From positions 1-34,482 of the IMG/VR virus record IMGVR_UViG_3300023235_001348: DNA of 34,482 nucleotides. One strand, 5' to 3'. Both the position numbers and the translations under genes were made by a program. Under the pieces are notes generated by a model that saw only the letters and a program-made list of their open reading frames with translations, was not told the DNA's origin and did no database searches. Positions 16,647 through 24,231 of this stretch are shown in pieces (position 1 is the first letter of the stretch; each line of letters opens with the position of its first letter). The stretch comes from a virus.

Positions 16647-17226
16647 CTTGCATTATCTCCTCTGCAGTTAAGATCTTTCTTTCTTCTGTTTTTTGAGTTA
16701 CTCCACCAGAAAGAAATACTTCTAACCTAGCTAATCGTTCAAAATCTTTCATTGTTGTTTTATCCATTAGTTTGCTAGTGATTTTTCCTTCACCGTTACA
16801 TGCTTGGCATAAATCCTTCTGACCAGTTTTACCATTTAATTGTGTTCCTTCTCCTTTACAACATTTACATTCTTTATCTTTTATTCTATCTTCTATATTA
16901 TCTAATGTTTCCCTAATAATGTACAGCATCTTTGTCCTACGTTCCTCAAGCAAAACATTAAATTTCTCTGATATTCTATCCTGAAACATAGTAAGTCGCC
17001 ATTGAAGTGGTTTTATTCCGCGTTTGCTATCTCCTTTATTAAAGTATTTCCTTGCAGTTTCAAAACATATCTTTGTATTCTTAGCTGCTTGTTTTAATGA
17101 AATACCTTCAGCTAAATGGCTAAACAACTCATCAATCTTTTCTTGAGGTAAAGAATACCTATATCCATATCCTTCTTTCTTATCCTTATTGAATCTTAAA
17201 TTTTCTAATGATTTTGGATTTACCAT
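16627..17226 (-). CDS. Terminase small subunit with zinc-finger-like insert
   Basis: This 199-residue protein sits directly before the large terminase with an overlap. A predicted helix-turn-helix covers about residues 40-61 (EGISLKQAAKNTKICFETARKYF), typical of DNA recognition by small terminases. Two CxxC-type clusters follow: Cys120, Cys122, Cys123 in CKCCKGEG and Cys140, Cys143 in CQACNGEG. Together they resemble a DnaJ-type zinc finger, with the characteristic C-x-x-C-x-G-x-G pattern. Zinc insertion is not usual in terminase small subunits and may aid DNA or partner binding. The C-terminal part should contact the large subunit (inference). Confidence 0.75.
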   Translation of the reverse strand: MVNPKSLENLRFNKDKKEGYGYRYSLPQEKIDELFSHLAEGISLKQAAKNTKICFETARKYFNKGDSKRGIKPLQWRLTMFQDRISEKFNVLLEERRTKMLYIIRETLDNIEDRIKDKECKCCKGEGTQLNGKTGQKDLCQACNGEGKITSKLMDKTTMKDFERLARLEVFLSGGVTQKTEERKILTAEEIMQDASDDT

Positions 17227-17227
17227 A

Positions 17228-17533
17228 TTAATGCGCCTCTTTCTTTTTTACTAAAAATTCTATTGTTCCTGTACGTTTATCTGCCCCTGAATTAAATGTT
17301 GCGTAAAAAAATAACGCAAATGATCCTACTATCAATGGAGTGTATTTATATCTTATTTGTGTGCCGGCAATCGTAGCTGTTGTTTCAGCTAACACTGCAG
17401 TAGTAGAACCAACCTTCCATATTTGAACTTTGGCGCTATTAGTGTCCGGTGTTTGCGCTTCACCAACAATCTCGAATGATCCGCGGAATGTTACATCATC
17501 CGCAACGTAATATAAGTTTTTTCTGTTTGGCAT
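17228..17533 (-). CDS. Small beta-rich virion-type protein, unknown
   Basis: This 101-residue protein is predicted almost wholly beta (VTFRGSFEIVGEAQ, AKVQIWKVGST, AVLAETTATIAGTQIRYKYTP, GSFALFFYATFN). The pattern fits a single immunoglobulin-like or small beta-sandwich domain. It is encoded between the giant poly-serine protein and the terminase small subunit, with short gaps on either side. No Cys and no enzyme motif are seen. A role as an accessory structural domain, perhaps with the giant serine protein, is only suggested by position. Confidence 0.6.
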   Translation of the reverse strand: MPNRKNLYYVADDVTFRGSFEIVGEAQTPDTNSAKVQIWKVGSTTAVLAETTATIAGTQIRYKYTPLIVGSFALFFYATFNSGADKRTGTIEFLVKKKEAH

Positions 17534-17547
17534 ACTATATCTCCTTG

Positions 17548-20469
17548 TTATTGTTCATCAAATTTATAATTATATGTTTTATTATCAAATTTATAATTGC
17601 TTGTATCATCTTTAAATTCATAATCATATGTTTTATTAACAAAATCAACTTGATATGGTAATGATGAAGCCGAGCTTGATGAACTAGAAGAACTTGAGCT
17701 TGATAATGAACTTGAACTGCTTGAACTACTTGAAGAACTAAAAGAACTTGAACTACTTGATGAGCTTGAACTGCTTGAACTGCTAGATGAGCTAGAGCTA
17801 CTTGATGAGCTAGAGCTACTTGAACTGAATGAACTGCTTGATGAACTAGAACTACTTGAACTGCTTGAACTGCTAGATGAGCTAGAGCTACTTGATGAGC
17901 TTGAGCTACTTGAACTGAATGAACTGCTAGATGAACTGGAACTACTTGAGCTACTTGAACTGAAAGAACTACTAGATGAACTGGAACTACTTGATGAGCT
18001 TGATGAGCTTGAGCTACTAGAGCTACTTGATGAACTTGAACTAAAGGAACTACTAGACGAGCTTGATGAGCTTGAGCTACTTGATGAACTCGAAGAAGAA
18101 GAACTTGAGCTGAAAGAACTACTTGATGAGCTTGATGAGCTTGATGAACTAGAGCTGAAAGAACTGCTTGAGCTACTTGATGAACTAGAACTACTTGAGC
18201 TGAATGAACTGCTAGAGCTACTTGATGAACTGGAACTACTTGAACTGAAAGAACTGCTAGAGCTACTTGATGAACTGGAACTACTTGAGCTGAAAGAACT
18301 GCTAGAGGAACTTGATGAGCTTGAGCTACTAGAGCTACTACTTGAGCTACTTGAACTAAATGAACTACTTGATGAACTACTTGAGCTACTTGAACTAAAT
18401 GAACTACTTGATGAACTACTTGAGCTACTTGAGCTGAAAGAACTACTTGAGCTACTTGATGAACTGCTCGAGCTGAAAGAACTACTTGAGCTACTTGATG
18501 AACTGGAACTACTTGAGCTAAAAGAACTGCTTGAGCTACTTGATGAACTGGAACTACTTGAGCTGAAAGAACTGCTAGAGCTACTTGATGAACTGGAACT
18601 ACTTGAGCTGAAAGAACTGCTAGAGGAACTTGATGAGCTTGAGCTACTAGAGCTGAAAGAACTGCTAGAGGAACTTGATGAACTGGAACTACTTGAGCTG
18701 AAAGAACTGCTTGATGAACTAGACGAGCTTGAACTGCTTGATGAGCTAGAACTACTTGAGCTAAAGGAACTACTTGAGCTACTTGAGGAACTAAAAGAAC
18801 TATTTGAACTACTAGAACTACTTGATGAACTGGAAGAACTTGAGCTAAATGAACTACTCGATGAGCTTGAACTGCTAGAACTTAAAGAACTACTTGAGCT
18901 ACTAGAAGAACTAGAACTGCTTGAACTGAATGAGCTACTAGAAGAACTAGAACTGCTTGAACTGCTTGAACTAAATGAGCTACTTGATGAACTAGAACTA
19001 CTTGAGCTACTTGAACTAAATGAGCTACTTGAGCTACTTGAACTACTAGAACTATATGAGCTACTTGAGCTACTTGATGAACTAGAACTACTTGAGCTAC
19101 TAGAACTGCTAGATGAACTACTTGAGCTACTAGAACTGCTAGATGAACTAGAACTGCTTGAGCTGAAAGAACTACTTGAACTGCTTGATGAACTGCTTGA
19201 GCTACTTGAGGAACTAGAAGAACTTGAACTAAAAGAACTGCTAGATGAACTGCTTGAGCTACTTGAACTGAATGAACTGCTTGATGAACTGCTTGAGCTA
19301 CTTGAGGAACTAAAAGAACTGCTTGATGAGCTAGAACTGCTAGAACTGCTTGAGCTACTTGATGAGCTTGAGCTATATGAACTACTTGAGCTACTAGAAC
19401 TGCTAGATGAACTAGAACTGCTTGAGCTGAAAGAACTACTTGATGAGCTTGATGAGCTTGAGCTACTAGAGCTAAAGGAACTACTTGAGGAACTTGATGA
19501 GCTTGAACTGCTAGAACTTAAAGAACTACTTGAGCTACTTGATGAACTAGAAGAACTGAAAGAACTACTTGATGAACTGGAAGAACTGCTTGAGCTGAAT
19601 GAGCTACTTGAAGAACTTGAACTGAATGAACTGCTTGATGAGCTTGATGAACTAGAACTACTTGATGAGCTAGAGCTACTTGAGCTAAAGGAACTACTTG
19701 AGCTGCTTGAGCTACTAGAACTGCTTGATGAGCTAGAGCTACTTGAACTGAATGAACTGCTTGATGAGCTACTAGAGCTACTTGAACTTAATGAACTGCT
19801 TGAGCTACTTGATGAGCTTGAACTACTTGAGCTGAATGAACTGCTAGAGCTACTAGAAGAACTAGAAGAACTTGAACTAAAGGAACTACTTGAAGAACTA
19901 CTTGAGCTACTTGAGCTGAAAGAACTACTTGAGCTACTTGATGAACTTGATGAGCTAGAGCTAAAAGAAGAACTTGATGAACTGCTTGAGCTACTTGAGC
20001 TAAATGAGCTACTTGAGGAACTAGAAGAACTAGAGCTACTAGAACTTAATGAACTACTTGAGCTACTTGATGAGCTTGAACTACTTGAGCTGAAAGAACT
20101 ACTTGAGCTACTTGAAGAACTAGAGCTACTTGAGCTGAATGAGCTACTTGATGAACTGGAACTACTTGAGCTATATGAACTGCTTGAGGAACTAGAAGAA
20201 CTAGAGCTACTTGAACTTAATGAACTGCTTGAGCTACTTGATGAACTAGAACTGCTTGAGCTGAATGAACTGCTAGAGGAACTTGATGAACTTGAACTGA
20301 TAGAACTTAAAGAGCTACTTGAGGAACTAGAACTGCTTGAGCTTAATGAACTACTAGAACTGCTTGAGGAACTAGAAGAACTAGATGAACTAGAACTTCC
20401 TAACGTTCCGTCATAGCTTAGGTTGCTGTCATCATAAGCATTACTACTCTGGTCGTATATTATTGCCAT
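17548..20469 (-). CDS. Giant poly-serine protein (about 909 residues of Ser with periodic Phe/Tyr/Leu)
   Basis: This 973-residue protein has three parts. Residues 1-24 (AIIYDQSSNAYDDSNLSYDG) contain Tyr-Asp at seven-residue spacing. Residues 25-933 are Ser interrupted almost only by single Phe, fewer Leu and Tyr, and one Ile and one Asn. The breaks usually come after 12 or 14 serines, giving 13- or 15-residue periods. Residues 934-973 are charged and aromatic and carry an internal repeat (NKTYDYEF, DNKTYNYKF). All six serine codons occur, with AGY and TCN boxes mixed, and both ends stay in frame, so the open frame looks selected. There is no signal peptide or enzyme domain. It lies between fibre genes and terminase. 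A long, heavily modified virion fibre is the best hypothesis. Function is not known. Confidence 0.8.
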   Translation of the reverse strand: MAIIYDQSSNAYDDSNLSYDGTLGSSSSSSSSSSSSSSSSSLSSSSSSSSSSSLSSISSSSSSSSSSSFSSSSSSSSSSSSSSLSSSSSSSSSSSSSSYSSSSSSSSSSSFSSSSSSSSSSSSSSFSSSSSSSSSSSSSSLSSSSSSSSSSSSSSFSSSSSSSSSSSSFSSSSSSSSSSSSSSFSSSSSSSSSSSSFSSSSSSSSSSSSSSFSSSSSSSSSSSSSSLSSSSSSSSSSSSFSSSSSSSSSSSSSSSSSSSSFSSSSSSSSSSSSSSSSSSSSFSSSSSSSSFSSSSSSSSSSSSFSSSSSSSSSSSSLSSSSSSSSSSSSSSFSSSSSSSSSSSSSSFSSSSSSSSSSSSSSSSSYSSSSSSSSSSSSSSSSSSSSFSSSSSSSSSSSSSFSSSSSSSSSSSSFSSSSSSSSSSSSSSSSSSSSSFSSSSSSSSSSSSSSSSSSSSSSSSSSSSSSSSSSSSYSSSSSSSSSSSFSSSSSSSSSSSSSSFSSSSSSSSSSSSSSFSSSSSSSSSSSSSSLSSSSSSSSSSSFSSSSSSSSSSSSSSNSSFSSSSSSSSSFSSSSSSSSSSSSSSSSSSSSFSSSSSSSSSSSSSSFSSSSSSSSSSSSSSFSSSSSSSSSSSSSSFSSSSSSSSSSSSSSFSSSSSSSSSSSSSSFSSSSSSSSSSSSFSSSSSSSSSSSSFSSSSSSSSSSSSFSSSSSSSSSSSSSSSSSSSSSFSSSSSSSSSSSSSSFSSSSSSSSSSSSSSFSSSSSSSSSSSSSSFSSSSSSSSSSSSSSFSSSSSSSSSSSSSSSSSSSSSSFSSSSSSSSSSSSSSSSSSSSSSSSSSFSSSSSSSSSSSSSSFSSSSSSSSSSSSSSSSSSSSSSSSSSSSSFSSSSSSSSSSSSSSSSSSSSSSSSSSSSFSSSSSSSSSSSLSSSSSSSSSSSASSLPYQVDFVNKTYDYEFKDDTSNYKFDNKTYNYKFDEQ
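17560..17640. repeat. 27-bp imperfect direct repeat in the 3' end of the giant serine gene
   Basis: Bases 17560-17586 and 17614-17640 are near-identical (about 24 of 27 match), 54 bases apart (18 codons), and encode the repeated peptides NKTYDYEF and DNKTYNYKF. Confidence 0.7.
17671..20397. repeat. Degenerate low-complexity repeat tract encoding poly-serine
   Basis: This is 2,727 bases built from short AGY/TCN combinations, on the plus strand reading like gaact, gagct, acttg and gatga blocks in varying order. Units of 39 and 45 bases recur wherever a Phe or Leu codon is inserted, for example around 18356-18500. Copies differ at many synonymous positions, so it is not an exact tandem array. 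Confidence 0.85.
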
Positions 20470-20519
20470 TATTTACTCTCTATATTTAAAAATTGCACAC
20501 CCCATTCCCATACTGACGG

Positions 20520-21017
20520 TTATTTATTGCTGATTTCTCTTTTTGCGTTCTTCTCGTTATAATCCGCAATTACTTTTGGTGTATGTAATCCCATTGCTAA
20601 TGCTTTTGAAATTATGTCATTATTGTCTGGATTATCCCCTGGGTTTATCCAACTGCGATGATACTTCTTATCAATTTCTTTTCCATTATCAAAAATTCTA
20701 GTTATTCTACGAACGGCTATACAACCAGACTCTTCTACTATGCGATCGTGAGTAATTATTTTCTCAATTCCATTGTTTGTTCTTATTTTATTTTCTAAAA
20801 GGAATGCATCTTTAACTTCTTTGGGAGTGATTACTGAAACTATATCTTTACTTTTTTGGTCAAAGCCTTCCATGTTCTTAATGCTCTTAGATGTATATGC
20901 TTGACCTCGTGTGGAACTTATTACTTTATCTTCTTCAAGTATTTCTATTATTGGATAGACTTGTAAATTCCCTAATTCTGATATTCCATGTTTTAGTTTT
21001 ATTTGTTTTTCTAACAT
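20520..21017 (-). CDS. Phage protein of unknown function
   Basis: This 165-residue mostly soluble protein begins MLEKQIKLKHGISELGNLQVYPIIEILE. It has a middle DGKEIDKKYHRSWINPGDN segment and ends in basic NEKNAKREISNK. The KYHRSWINPGDN stretch resembles the short region in phage proteins that flank tail-fibre genes, but I cannot name a family. It lies between the fibre genes and the giant poly-serine gene. A small leader-like frame (21011-21070) overlaps its start. Confidence 0.55.
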   Translation of the reverse strand: MLEKQIKLKHGISELGNLQVYPIIEILEEDKVISSTRGQAYTSKSIKNMEGFDQKSKDIVSVITPKEVKDAFLLENKIRTNNGIEKIITHDRIVEESGCIAVRRITRIFDNGKEIDKKYHRSWINPGDNPDNNDIISKALAMGLHTPKVIADYNEKNAKREISNK

Positions 21018-21070
21018 TTATTTTCTCCTTTGATTAAAAGTAATCCGATTGTGATTGATAGTATTTTCAT
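21011..21070 (-). CDS. Possible 19-residue hydrophobic leader peptide
   Basis: A short frame (MKILSITIGLLLIKGENKC) has a good AAAGGAG site upstream, and its stop overlaps the start of the next gene. It may be a translation-coupling leader or a tiny membrane peptide. It is too short to be certain. Confidence 0.3.
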   Translation of the reverse strand: MKILSITIGLLLIKGENKC

Positions 21071-21080
21071 ATTTCTCCTT

Positions 21081-22253
21081 TTATATATTATATTGTCCTG
21101 AAACTCTTAGATATATAGTTGCTCCCAAATCAGTATCTGTTACATCACCATGACCAGCCGTACTCTCTGGTTGCATAGTGAAAAGAATAGATGTTGAGTT
21201 TGGGGACTTTACAGCACAGAATGTTTCATCTGTATTTCCTATTGCAAAAATAGCTGTTGCAACGGCTGAATATAGATTTGATAAATTTTCAGACGTAAAT
21301 GGCAACCCAGAAAGAGAAAGAACCCCTGTTCCAGTTCCTTTTACAAATCCTATATTGCCATGGAAAAAAACTCTATTACCTATTTTTTGGTATCTACCTA
21401 ATTGGATAGAATGTGAGCTATTTCCTGGCGTCACTAATGCTAATGTAGGAGTCCAAGTTCCTTCCTCATAATCATCTAAAGTATTTGCATCTGATGAGGC
21501 TACTTGAGTTGCAGGGAAACCTATACCATCCAATATTTGTAGGGATGTGTTATTTCTTGCTGTTGGGGCTAAACCTATTCCAATATCACCACCATTCTTA
21601 TTCAGAGTTAATGAGAACTGTGAAGCTAGATTATCAGACCTTCCAGATTGAATCCAAAGTCCATTTCCTCCATTTGAACCAAAATCTATCATAGCTACAT
21701 CAGCACCTTCTAATCTTGCTATTCCACCAGTTTGTGTTGTTCCTGATGTTGCAGGCCAAGAGATAGCTGAATCTCCTTTCATTTCTAATATAAAAGACGG
21801 AGTTGCTGTACCTATCCCAACTCTGCCATCACTTCCTTGAACAAATAAAGCATTTGCATTAGTATCACTCTCAACTCTGAAATCTACATCAGTACTATCT
21901 TCATTGAAAATTGCACCACCAGTAGCACCTAAAGTTGTAAAACTTCCAGCAGCAGGTGTCGTTCCACCTACTACTCCGTCAAATGTTCCTGCGTTTATAT
22001 CTGCTGTATCTGCAACTAATGAATCTATATTAGCAGTACCGTCTATGTAGAGGTCTTTCCATTCTTTAGCTGCACTTCCTAAATCGTCTGTAGAGTCTGT
22101 ATCTGATATAAGGTCAGTGTTTATTGCTACTGTTCCAAGATTGTCTAATTCTACTGTAGCTCCTGGGCTTCCATATAAGGAAGATAAGTCTGTAGCATAG
22201 GAGTTAAGTGATATTGTTAGTAAGAATAGTGTTGTTATGATTAGTTTTTTCAT
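21081..22253 (-). CDS. Fibre / receptor-binding protein with a signal peptide
   Basis: This is a 390-residue protein. The body is fibre-like: a repeated 'DLGSAAKEWKDLYIDGTANIDSL' region, GTFDGVVGGTTPAAGSFTTLGATGG, VGIGTATPSFILEMKG, and the tail-fibre signature DDYEEGTWTPTL with GRYQKIGNRV (about residues 258-296). Unlike normal phage fibres it begins MKKLIITTLFLLTISLNSYA, a classic Sec signal peptide with an Ala cleavage site. That would send it out of the cytoplasm, so it may be displayed on or secreted from the host, or it may be a recent cell-to-phage capture. It lies directly after the adhesin gene 22263-23264. Confidence 0.75.
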   Translation of the reverse strand: MKKLIITTLFLLTISLNSYATDLSSLYGSPGATVELDNLGTVAINTDLISDTDSTDDLGSAAKEWKDLYIDGTANIDSLVADTADINAGTFDGVVGGTTPAAGSFTTLGATGGAIFNEDSTDVDFRVESDTNANALFVQGSDGRVGIGTATPSFILEMKGDSAISWPATSGTTQTGGIARLEGADVAMIDFGSNGGNGLWIQSGRSDNLASQFSLTLNKNGGDIGIGLAPTARNNTSLQILDGIGFPATQVASSDANTLDDYEEGTWTPTLALVTPGNSSHSIQLGRYQKIGNRVFFHGNIGFVKGTGTGVLSLSGLPFTSENLSNLYSAVATAIFAIGNTDETFCAVKSPNSTSILFTMQPESTAGHGDVTDTDLGATIYLRVSGQYNI

Positions 22254-22262
22254 TTATCTCCT

Positions 22263-23264
22263 TTATTCTGTTTCATAAAAAAATTGACCGTTTATTGTTT
22301 TTGTTCCAGATGTTGTCCACGCATTTCCTGCCAAATTTTTTGCAAAACCTATTAATGACGCTCCTGTATCTACTGCGACATAACCCGTAACAGCAGTTCC
22401 CCCATTATCAATAGAACGATTTAAAAGTATCTGGTTAAAACCAATTATTGCGTATGGTACAGTAAAGTTAGTTACAGCAGAGTTACTTGTTCCAGTAATA
22501 GTATAAGCAACAAATACCGTCTTACCTATCTTCTTAGTATAAATGTTTCCTGTTGGGGTTGCTGCCCAACCATTAATAGTTGAAGTAGCAAAATAATCAG
22601 CCCACACTCCTTCTTCTGCTGGTTTAGGAGAGAACGCAAAAGCAGATGAACCTTCTACAAGCATAGCACCGTCGAAGTATCCTGAAGTATCGCCAGTATC
22701 TATAAAACACAACATTCTTCCTTCAGTTGCTCCAGCAGCAAATGTTTTTGTAACTGTAAGCCATTCCCAAGTAGAACCCCCTGTGTGAAAAGATGACCAA
22801 CTATTAGTTAGACCATCTCCTATACCTAATTTAGCTCTATCAGCTACGGTGGCGTAGACCCAAACACCAAAAGTAACAGTTCTACTTTTATAATAATCAG
22901 CACCTTTAGCTTCGTGAAAGGTTGTATGTATATAAGCATTTGCCCCTGCTCTCGTAACTTTAGCAGAATATGTTCCTACTTTAATTATTGTTCCTTCTCT
23001 TGCTACACTTGCACTAACACCTGCTAATGCCCACCCATCAGGAGCAACTGCTGTTCCTGCTGTCCAAGCTTCAAAGTTTCCGTTAGATAATAAGTTAGTG
23101 GGGTTAATAGTGCTAAACAAAGGTGTGCCTCCAACAAGAACGCCACTTGCATCAACGGCTATACTCTGAACTGGAGCAGATGCGTCAGCTGCTATTATTC
23201 TATGCTGTAATGAATGACTTGGTACATTTAAAGGATCACTTGCAACTGGTTGTTCTATAGCCAT
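22263..23264 (-). CDS. Tail fibre / adhesin with carbohydrate-binding-like domain
   Basis: I start it at ATG 23264 (MAIEQPVASDPL), because AGGAGG lies six bases upstream. An in-frame ATG at 23306 would start inside the terminator stem. The 333-residue protein begins with a phage-type head, DPLNVPSHSLQHRIIAADASAPVQSIAVDASG. It then has a jelly-roll-like carbohydrate-binding module (NLLSNGNFEAWTAG, PDGWALAG, GTYSAKVTRAG, FGVWVYATVADRA, about residues 60-210), followed by a C-terminal domain with IGKTVFVAYTITGT and TINGQFFYETE. The layout fits a receptor-binding tail fibre. Which glycan it sees cannot be told. Confidence 0.7.
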   Translation of the reverse strand: MAIEQPVASDPLNVPSHSLQHRIIAADASAPVQSIAVDASGVLVGGTPLFSTINPTNLLSNGNFEAWTAGTAVAPDGWALAGVSASVAREGTIIKVGTYSAKVTRAGANAYIHTTFHEAKGADYYKSRTVTFGVWVYATVADRAKLGIGDGLTNSWSSFHTGGSTWEWLTVTKTFAAGATEGRMLCFIDTGDTSGYFDGAMLVEGSSAFAFSPKPAEEGVWADYFATSTINGWAATPTGNIYTKKIGKTVFVAYTITGTSNSAVTNFTVPYAIIGFNQILLNRSIDNGGTAVTGYVAVDTGASLIGFAKNLAGNAWTTSGTKTINGQFFYETE

Positions 23265-23286
23265 TTTAACCTCCTTATTTAAGACC

Positions 23287-23323
23287 AAAAAAAAGCAGAG
23301 ATACATTATTCATATATCTCTGC
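23287..23323 (-). terminator. Intrinsic terminator after the glycosyltransferase cassette
   Basis: On the minus strand a nine-base-pair stem (23323-23315 with 23303-23295, perfect) is followed at once by eight T. It lies 26 bases past the stop of the GT9 gene and directly upstream of the fibre gene, separating the two units. There is no room for a promoter between it and the fibre gene, so readthrough or antitermination is implied. Confidence 0.85.
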
Positions 23324-23348
23324 CAAATTAAAGTTTGGTACTTTATTC

Positions 23349-24191
23349 TTATTTATCTAAACTTACAAGCCAATCTCTGACTTCGTTCTTATATTCATTA
23401 GGCATAATTGATGCCCTAGCAATTTCTAATTTTGTGAATGATTCTAATTTAAAATGTTTTTCTAAAAAGAATATCCTTTCCGGAGGAAGCACAGAAATCG
23501 CTGTATGAAGATTACCGCTAACTACACAAATAACTCCAGCACACTGTTCGATCAATCCTACTAGTGTGCTTACTTGAGGCTTTACTTTTCTTACATTGCT
23601 ATCAACAAAATCAAACTTCTTATTTACAGGATTGTGAAAGACATGTTGGAAATGCATTTCTATCGGAATAAAACCAGCACCTAAAACATCATCCCATATT
23701 CGTTTAGCAGTTTCTTCGTCTGGATTGCACGCATCAGGTAAGCAAGTTATAAAATAATGTATTCCTATTAGTCTATTTTTTCCGCAAGTTATCTTTTTAT
23801 GACCATTCACAGGATCAATACCTAATTCATGAACACAACAATATTCACCCTTAGTCAATTTTATCTGCCCCTCACTCATTGGAAAATCAATATCTGCAAT
23901 AATGTCATATCCAAGTACCACTTCGTTGTATGACAAGTCATTAGTAAACACAACATCAATATTATTACTAAGTATATCTTTCTCTATTTCTTCAAAGCCT
24001 AAACCTTTCTGCATTATTAAAGTAAACTTAATTTCTGGATATTTTTGACATAAAGATTCGAAAGGAGACATGAACATAACTGTATCGCCTAATCCGTGCC
24101 CAAAACATAATCCGATCTTTTTTGGATTATGTTCTTTAATGTAATCTACTAATTTTTTATTGCCTTTCCAGATTTGTTTTATCCTCAACAT
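23349..24191 (-). CDS. GT9 (heptosyltransferase-like) glycosyltransferase
   Basis: This 280-residue protein has GT-B-fold features: KKIGLCFGHGLGDTVMFMSPFESL near residues 24-47 is the GT9 N-terminal motif (G-D-x-v-m), and VSTLVGLIEQCAGVICVVSGNLHTAIS near residues 203-229 is the nucleotide-sugar-binding end. Heptosyltransferase-family enzymes transfer ADP-heptose or related sugars to glycans. The substrate here is unknown. At 280 residues it is shorter than the roughly 320-350 usual for the family. It starts MLRIKQIWKGNKKLV after GAGGAG. A nearly matching 5' end lies upstream beyond the HNH gene, so a tandem copy was probably lost. Confidence 0.75.
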   Translation of the reverse strand: MLRIKQIWKGNKKLVDYIKEHNPKKIGLCFGHGLGDTVMFMSPFESLCQKYPEIKFTLIMQKGLGFEEIEKDILSNNIDVVFTNDLSYNEVVLGYDIIADIDFPMSEGQIKLTKGEYCCVHELGIDPVNGHKKITCGKNRLIGIHYFITCLPDACNPDEETAKRIWDDVLGAGFIPIEMHFQHVFHNPVNKKFDFVDSNVRKVKPQVSTLVGLIEQCAGVICVVSGNLHTAISVLPPERIFFLEKHFKLESFTKLEIARASIMPNEYKNEVRDWLVSLDK

Positions 24192-24196
24192 ATTAC

Positions 24197-24225
24197 TTGA
24201 CTCCTCGCTGTCCTATTGCTACAAT
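24197..24225 (+). promoter_or_regulatory. Possible promoter for the HNH gene, overlapping a hairpin
   Basis: TTGACT (24197-24202), 17 bases, then TACAAT (24220-24225), only seven bases before the HNH ATG, so transcription might start at the initiation codon (leaderless). The -10 overlaps a perfect 9-bp inverted repeat (24210-24218 with 24222-24230). A chance match is possible. Confidence 0.4.
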
Positions 24226-24230
24226 AGGAC
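24210..24230. repeat. Perfect 9-bp inverted repeat at the HNH gene boundary
   Basis: gtcctattg and caataggac are exact complements around a three-base loop. They sit between the GT9 ribosome binding site and the HNH start, at one edge of the apparent insertion. There is no T-run, so it is not a terminator. Confidence 0.7.
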
Positions 24231-24231
24231 T

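Noticed and set aside
17671-20397. A long plus-strand open frame of Leu, Glu and Asp across the poly-serine gene
   Set aside because: It has no stop only because the reverse complement of mixed AGY/TCN codons gives CTN and GAN in one frame. It has no start codon or ribosome site and is a by-product of the serine coding.
17671-20397. CRISPR-like array or tandem satellite
   Set aside because: Units are degenerate, continuous and in a coding frame with no unique spacers and no cas genes nearby.
17671-20397. Assembly or sequencing artefact
   Set aside because: The frame is intact for 909 codons, both flanks are in frame, and copies differ by synonymous changes. The exact length could still be mis-assembled.
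1102-20469. Diversity-generating retroelement producing the serine tails
   Set aside because: No reverse transcriptase, no template/variable repeat pair and no adenine-biased substitution pattern were seen in the window.
22263-23306. Fibre gene start at 23306
   Set aside because: This would put the first codons in the terminator stem and T-run. AGGAGG sits at the right distance from the ATG at 23264 instead.
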